DNA from: Primulina eburnea
Lineage: Eukaryota; Streptophyta; Magnoliopsida; Lamiales; Gesneriaceae
NCBI RefSeq assembly: GCF_022965805.1
Contig: NC_133105.1
Span: 3,596,001-3,660,000, forward strand
Reading direction: 5' to 3'
Length of the DNA: 64,000 bases
Within the stretch, counting starts at the first letter, position 1. Every line of letters starts with the position of its first letter. The notes beneath the pieces are model-generated. The model made no database searches. It saw only the letters and a list, made by a program, of their open reading frames with translations, and was not told the DNA's origin. Positions 58,987 through 64,000 of this stretch are shown here, in pieces. Made by a program: the position numbers and the translations under genes.

Positions 58987-60530
58987 CCTTCAAGCTTGCA
59001 GGAGGTTTAGCATGTCAAGCTTGGACAACAGGTAATGATGCTGATTGGAACTCAAAGCCTTGGTGAAGAGATCAGCTGGTTGATGGCGAGTGTGGATATG
59101 AGAGGTGGAAATTATGTTGGCAGTCAATTTCAATGTGTTTCGTGCGCTCATGATATAACGGGTTTGCTGCAATGTGGATGGCAGCCTGGTTGTCACAAAA
59201 GAGAGGAGTAGGTTGCTGTATAACCAAACCCATGTCTGTTAAAAGATTTCGAAGCCAAGTTATCTCACAAGCTGTTGTGGCCATGGAACGGTATTCAGCC
59301 TCTGCCGAAGAGCGAGAGACTGTGTTCTGCTTCTTTGTTTTCCAAGAAACTACCGAGGGACCAAGTTGAATAACATAACCAGTCAATGATCGTCGACTCA
59401 TAGGGCAAGATCCCCAATCGGAGTCACAATAAGCAGAGAGTTGCAGATTACTATTGGCAGACAGGAATATGCCCAAACCTGGAGACCCTTTAAGATATCC
59501 AAGAACTCGAAGAGCTGCATTCATATGTGATTGCTTTGGGGATTGCATAAATTGACTGAGATGTTGAACAGAAAAGCATATGTCTGGACGAGTAATTGTG
59601 AGATAAATCAAGCGCCCAACTAAACGTTGGTATGATGAGGGATCAAGCAACAAAGGATCAGAATCAGTAGTCTTGGCAAGCTGATCATATTCAAGTGTAG
59701 TAAGCTTCAAGTGTTGTTCCATTGGAGTATCAAATGGTTTGCAACCAATCATGCCTGCATCGGTGAGTAATTCCAGCGTGTATTTACGTTGATTTAAACA
59801 TATACCAGTCTTTGATCTAGCAACCTCAATCCCCAGAAAATATTTCAGAGGGCCAAGATCTTTGATGGCAAGATGAGCATGTAAATACTCTTTTAAGGTT
59901 ATGATGACAAGAGAATCATTCCCAGTGATGACTATATCATCTACATAAAGGAGGAGCAAAGTGATAGATTTTCCTTCTCGCTTGTAAAACAGTGAGTGGT
60001 CATGAAGGGACTGCGAAAATCCAGCAAGTTGCATAACTTGACAAAATTTAAAGTTCCATTGGCCGGATGCTTGCTTCAAGCCATATAAAGATTTGAGAAG
60101 TTTACAAGCATGATTTGGCAGTTGCTTGTCAAACCCTTGAGGAATGGACATGTAGATTTCCTCATGTAAATCTCCTTGAAGAAAGGCGTTGGTTACGTCC
60201 ATTTGATGTAGAGACCAATTCTTGGCTGCAGCCACAGCGAGGGCACACCGAACCGTAACTATTTTTGCAACCGGTGAGAATGTATCAAGGTAGTCAACAC
60301 CATATTGTTGGGTATAACCTTTGGCGACAAGACGGGCCTTGAACCTGTCAATGTGTAAAATATGGAAAGCATGAGGAGATGAGGACCTCTCAGTTGTGGG
60401 AAATATATTCCTTGTTTGCTTGGAAAGAGGACATACTGCACAGTGATGTGTGAGAGATTTTTGTTTAACAAATGGTAACACAACTCCAATTTTTTCAAGT
60501 GGTTCTGTACAAATCTCTCCTTCTTGTACC
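58987..60530 (-). pseudogene. Copia pol remnant: integrase zinc region fused to RT-RNase H
   Basis: Reading right to left, a zinc-binding piece (VKQKSLTHHCAVCPLSKQTR, then SSSPHAFHILHID) is joined directly to reverse transcriptase (RFKARLVAKGYTQQYGVDYL, VTNAFLQGDLHEEIYM). The catalytic integrase core is thus deleted. RT keeps YVDDI and YFLGIEVARS. RNase H keeps YCDSDWGSC, SSAEAEYRSM and CDNQAAIHIA. Near 59100 a frame break with loss of a few residues switches to a frame that completes the end (TSHIHTRHQPADLFTKALSS, stop at about 58990). RT looks intact but the polyprotein is not. Confidence 0.9.
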
Positions 60531-60848
60531 TTAGACCGTGTGTTGCATGTGCCTGAGTTCAACTTCAATCTTTTATCCATTTCTCAATTCACTAAAGATC
60601 ATCAATGTTCTATCTGTTTCTATCCTCACTTTTGTCTATTCCAGGACCTTTTGACTGGGAGGATCATGGGGATTGGTAGGCAAAACCATGGTCTATATTA
60701 CCTACATCAGTTATCTTCTGCCGTGGTTTCCTCTTCATCTACCAAAGCTAAGCACAAACCAAACTCTACACCAGTTGTTTCTTCATTGAATACTTGTAAT
60801 TTTTCTCAGTGTAAAGACATTGGTATTGATATATGGCATAAAAGACTT
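60530..60848 (+). pseudogene. Inverted Copia pre-integrase segment
   Basis: On the plus strand, opposite to the rest of the element, the sequence reads LDRVLHVPEFNFNLLSISQF, then LFQDLLTGRIMGIGRQNHGL and DIWHKRL before a stop. This is the end of the protease region plus the GAG-pre-integrase domain. The expected next residues (GHPS...) are cut off at about 60848. The left junction is about 60525. Confidence 0.85.
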
Positions 60849-61249
60849 TGAGTGAGATGAGCAATATCTCGATGGATCGAGAAAATCCGAGATCCACAAA
60901 TCTTATCAAATCTTTCTTTCAGATCCGCCCAAACTTTGGATGCTTCAGTGCAATATATGATTCCACTGAAAATTTCCTTGGATACTGAGTTCATAATCCA
61001 TGAAAGAACAATGGCATTACAGCGCTCCCACTGATGAAGATTTTGGTGCGCAGCTGCTGGACGAGAACATGATCCATTGATGAAGCCTAATTTGTTCTTC
61101 GCCTGCAGAGAATTTAGCATCGCTCGACTCCAAACATTGTAATTTTCTGAGCCAACAAGTGGATCCTGAACAAGAGGAACACCTGGAGAATCCGATGGAT
61201 GCAGATACAGAGGATCGCTGAATCCAATAGTAGTAGTGTGATTCGCCAT
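60849..61249 (-). pseudogene. Copia gag N-terminal fragment
   Basis: Starts at ATG 61249 (MANHTTTIGFSDPLYLHPSD). It carries the UBN2/retrotran_gag N-terminal signature VGSENYNVWSRAMLNSLQAK, then VKEIFSGIIYC-like and VWADLKERFDKICGSR. Coding is lost after DIAHLTQ, where the inverted segment begins. Confidence 0.88.
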
Positions 61250-61301
61250 AAAACACGAGAATCTGTATGCAGCTATATGCGGAAGAAACGCTCTGATTCC
61301 A

Positions 61302-61533
61302 TGTTAAATTGCGCATAAAAGATACTCATGTGGAAGCCATTGATGGAAGCTTCAAGAAATTGCAGAGATATTATATCTCGTAATATGCATAGTTTGTATA
61401 TCAGAGTTCACAGAGTACTTATACAAGAATAAAAGTCCAACTCTCAATTGACAGCTGTAACCCACTAACTACCTTTAGCTAACTATCATTTACCATGCTA
61501 ACTATCATTAACTAATAACCATACTAATTAACA
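61302..61533 (-). repeat. 5' LTR of the Copia element
   Basis: 232 bp, nearly identical to the other LTR. It holds the promoter for minus-strand transcription of the element and adjoins the primer-binding site at 61289-61301. Confidence 0.95.
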
Positions 61534-61539
61534 ACTACC

Positions 61540-64000
61540 TTGTTCAAATCAAAGTTTTAATAATAAGAATGCTAAACTTGATGTATATATATTTATTTAT
61601 TTTGTTTGAGAAATATCTCAGTAGATCTAATATTCGTGATCAACTCAAACTTGATATAGCATCGAACTTCATGAATTTAATTCTACCTGATAGGTTTTAA
61701 TCCAGGGCCCTTGCTTATTTTATTCTCTTGTTATATTTTCAAAAATAAACTGGGAAAAAATTCTTTTTGGTTCACGAATAAGAACATCATTAATGATCTT
61801 TTTGTATATGTTGGTATAAATCCACTGAAAAAGAATTTCTAGTAGTGAATAATCCTTAAAATTTTGAGCAATATTTAACGTATTTACTTAAACACTTCAT
61901 GAACTTCTAATTTCCTTCTGACAAATATTTTAATGCTGTATCTTATATGAATAAGATAAGAACAAAAAATAATTAAATTTTGAATAATTCATTTAAAAAA
62001 AAATACTTAAACCACAAACCCCAAATTCTTCGCCCCTTGGGGGTTTCAGCAACAAGATTTCAAGAGAGATTGCACACCAGACAGAGAAGTCCAAGTGATT
62101 CAACATGCCAACTATTAAATAACTTATCAAAAATATAAGATAGTCAATTCAAAATTTAACTAAATATCCCCTTTTTTTTGGATGTCCTCGGCGTTGGGGA
62201 ACATGTATTGTTTACGTGCAAACTCGTTTAGATCATAAGCTGACACCGGAAAAGAAAGAAAATGTTTTTCCAGTATGAATTATCATGACCTATGAATAGG
62301 ATCCAATTGGGGAAGTAGTCAATTTGGGTATTGGCATATTGTCTTTAATATACATTTTCATTTGTTATGGTTTCTCTTTTCGTTTTTATGTAAAAGGTTT
62401 TGGTCAAGTTACAACAAGTAAAAAATTCCCTCTTACAAAAATGTCTAACCCCGTCCTCGAGACAGTACGAGGAGTCATATATAATTGTGGATGTAATGCA
62501 ATATTGTTTCTCCTGAATTTGAACTTGAAAAAGGTAATGGACCAAGAGATCCACGTACAAAACCATTTGTAAAGTAACTGATTTTAGATCACGACCGACA
62601 GAAACAAAGGCGTACCCTACTGTATTCAACTCGAAGCCCAATTAAGTTGATTCACGAGCAAATCTTCAATAAATCCCCGATAAGACAATTGTATTTTTCT
62701 ATTCAGTCTTCATCTAAAAAGTTTTCAGCAATTTTTTATTAAAAATTTATTTTTACACTCTCTGATATCAATTTTTTATCGGATGCAATTCGATACAAAA
62801 TATTGAAAATTTGGTGTTGATATATTATATTTGAGTACAAAATATATCAGATCTGATATTAATATATGATTTTTGTGTACTCGAATATGTATAACATGTA
62901 TTGATTTTAATGACATGTCTTTTCTTGGATGAAAATCAACACAAAACATTAAAAATATGATGATAATATATAATATTCGAATACAAACTATTTAAGACTA
63001 GTTACTAATATATGAACTTTGAGTTCTCAAACATGTATAAAAAGTATTGATATTAATGACGCGTGTATTTTTCGGATAGAAATCGGTACAAAATAATATA
63101 AATATGGTATTAATATATGTTATTTCAGTATAAACTATTTCAGCTTGATACTAATATATGATATTTGAGTATACAAACAAGTGTAGAAAGTGATGATATA
63201 ATATAATTATTTCAATTTTATATTCAAGTTTTATCTTTTGTAACAAGTCTAAAATAATTACTACTCAAATATTATATATTACTTCGGGATTTTTAATGTT
63301 TTGTACCGGAATTTCAACTTATAAATTTTTTGTGCGAATCGGAGGCTACAATTTTTTTATTATTATTATGACATGGCTGAACACAAATATAACTATGCTA
63401 GTGAGGGTTTAAAAACTAGTTTTCCTTAATTAATTGTGTATATATAGTTGGTCATTATAATTATTTTTATACGTGTGTATTAAAATTGTGTTTAGAACCA
63501 AAGATTTGGTTGAATGTGATTTCAAATCCACACCTCAAATCAATTGTAACAATTTGGCAAAAATTTGAAATCTCTCAAAAAGTAAAAATAGCATAATTAA
63601 TACAGTACAAATTAATGCATAGATAATTGAAATTTAAAGTTGCTACAAGCTAGCTAGTCTAAATTAAATGAAGGACTCACATGTTACCAATGTGCATGAA
63701 TAGGAAATGCATGTTGTCCCCACGTTTAAGTATATTTTTTAATTCATTGAATATATGCGAAAGACAGTTTAAACTATAAATGATATTTTCCCAATAAAAA
63801 TTAATATTGAATAAACATAGTTATTTGGTGCAAGCCCACCAATAGAAATGAGACACATGTTTAGAATCTAATCATCATTCTAGAGAAATGATGATTAAGG
63901 TTTAGTGGTCCTAATCAAGTTGCTCAAATCTCTATTAATCTCTTATCTTGACTGCAAGAAAAAATGCAGGCACTTGTATACTGAGACACAAAGCGATTAT
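61540..64000. other. Intergenic, AT-rich with a tandem repeat
   Basis: No gene seen. Apart from the ~147-bp tandem array at 62781-63220 there is AT-rich spacer with short ORFs of no family resemblance. Confidence 0.55.
62781..63220. repeat. Diverged tandem repeat, three units of ~147 bp
   Basis: Units begin GGATGCAATTCGATACAAAA (62781), GGATGAAAATCAACACAAAA (62927) and GGATAGAAATCGGTACAAAA (63074). Each continues with shared ATTAATATATGAT and TGTATA-type phrases. Spacings are 146 and 147 bp. Units are clearly diverged from one another. Confidence 0.7.

Larger units (their letters stand above)
58750..61533 (-). mobile_element. Ty1/Copia LTR retrotransposon, rearranged, non-autonomous (2784 bp)
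   Basis: Two 232-bp LTRs (TGTTAA...TTAACA) bound a 2320-bp interior, with a perfect 5-bp target duplication ACTAC at 58745-58749 and 61534-61538. On the minus strand, the primer site next to the 5' LTR reads TGGAATCAGAGCG, one mismatch from the initiator-Met PBS. A purine tract GAAGGGGGTG adjoins the 3' LTR. I count two substitutions between the LTRs, so the insertion is recent. Coding is incomplete: gag N-part, an inverted pre-integrase segment, zinc-binding part of integrase, then RT and RNase H. Gag C-part, most of the protease and the integrase core are missing. It would depend on a full-length partner to move. Confidence 0.95.

Noticed and set aside
59172..59369. Plus-strand ORF inside the Copia element
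   Set aside because: Antisense of the RNase H coding region.
1..64000. CRISPR array, prophage, operon or gene cluster
   Set aside because: No regularly spaced identical repeats and no co-functional gene set; the DNA is plant nuclear.

Overview
This is plant nuclear DNA, very probably from a eudicot. Genes are split by AT-rich GT-AG introns. The gene content is plant specific (PHR1-like MYB-CC factor, S40 senescence regulator, GDSL esterase family, At1g67190-type F-box/LRR protein), and intergenic DNA is AT-rich and full of small transposons. Affinity to Lamiales is only a guess. There are no operons or bacterial features, and neighbouring genes are functionally unrelated, as is normal for a plant chromosome arm.

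Layout. 1-5 kb: a short-chain dehydrogenase (+) and a small conserved plant gene (-). 6.9-8 kb: an F-box gene with a C-terminal membrane helix. 8.7-12.2 kb: a VPS55-like locus whose exons do not join in frame. 13.7-14.4 kb: an S40-type gene (-) with two frameshifts. 15.8 kb: tRNA-Leu. 16.2-17.8 kb: snRNP Sm-G. 18.7-19.7 kb: the RPA 14-kDa subunit, with E2F-type promoter sites. 21.1-22.1 kb: a basic Ser/Lys-rich plant protein with one frameshift. 24.1-27.5 kb: a plastid-type tandem thioredoxin/GST-N-fold protein (-, 12 exons, one of 19 nt). 27.6-33.5 kb is gene-poor. 33.6-35.6 kb: a MYB-CC factor. 36.4-36.9 kb: GNA1 (-). 40.6-41.1 kb: a small plant-specific protein (-). 41-45.8 kb: repeats including a Helitron. 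45.9-47.1 kb: an F-box/LRR gene. 49.2-52.5 kb: CAAX protease RCE1/FACE2. 54.2-54.6 kb: a small LysM protein. 56.3-58.7 kb: a GDSL esterase, followed at once by a young Copia element. The last 2.4 kb is repeat DNA.

Gene models were built by hand from ORFs, splice consensus and exon phase. Eight multi-exon models (SDR, Sm-G, RPA3, thioredoxin-like, MYB-CC, RCE1, GDSL, and the first junction of the 3-5 kb gene) keep frame across every listed junction. Three loci (VPS55-like, S40-like, 21 kb gene) carry frame breaks that are either real decay or assembly indels.

I did not find an undescribed biological system. The most unusual items are a dispersed ~180-bp repeat family (seven copies; five with recognisable 8-13 bp target duplications), a Copia element with an internal inverted pol segment, a Helitron carrying a tRNA-like stretch, and a ~147-bp tandem repeat.
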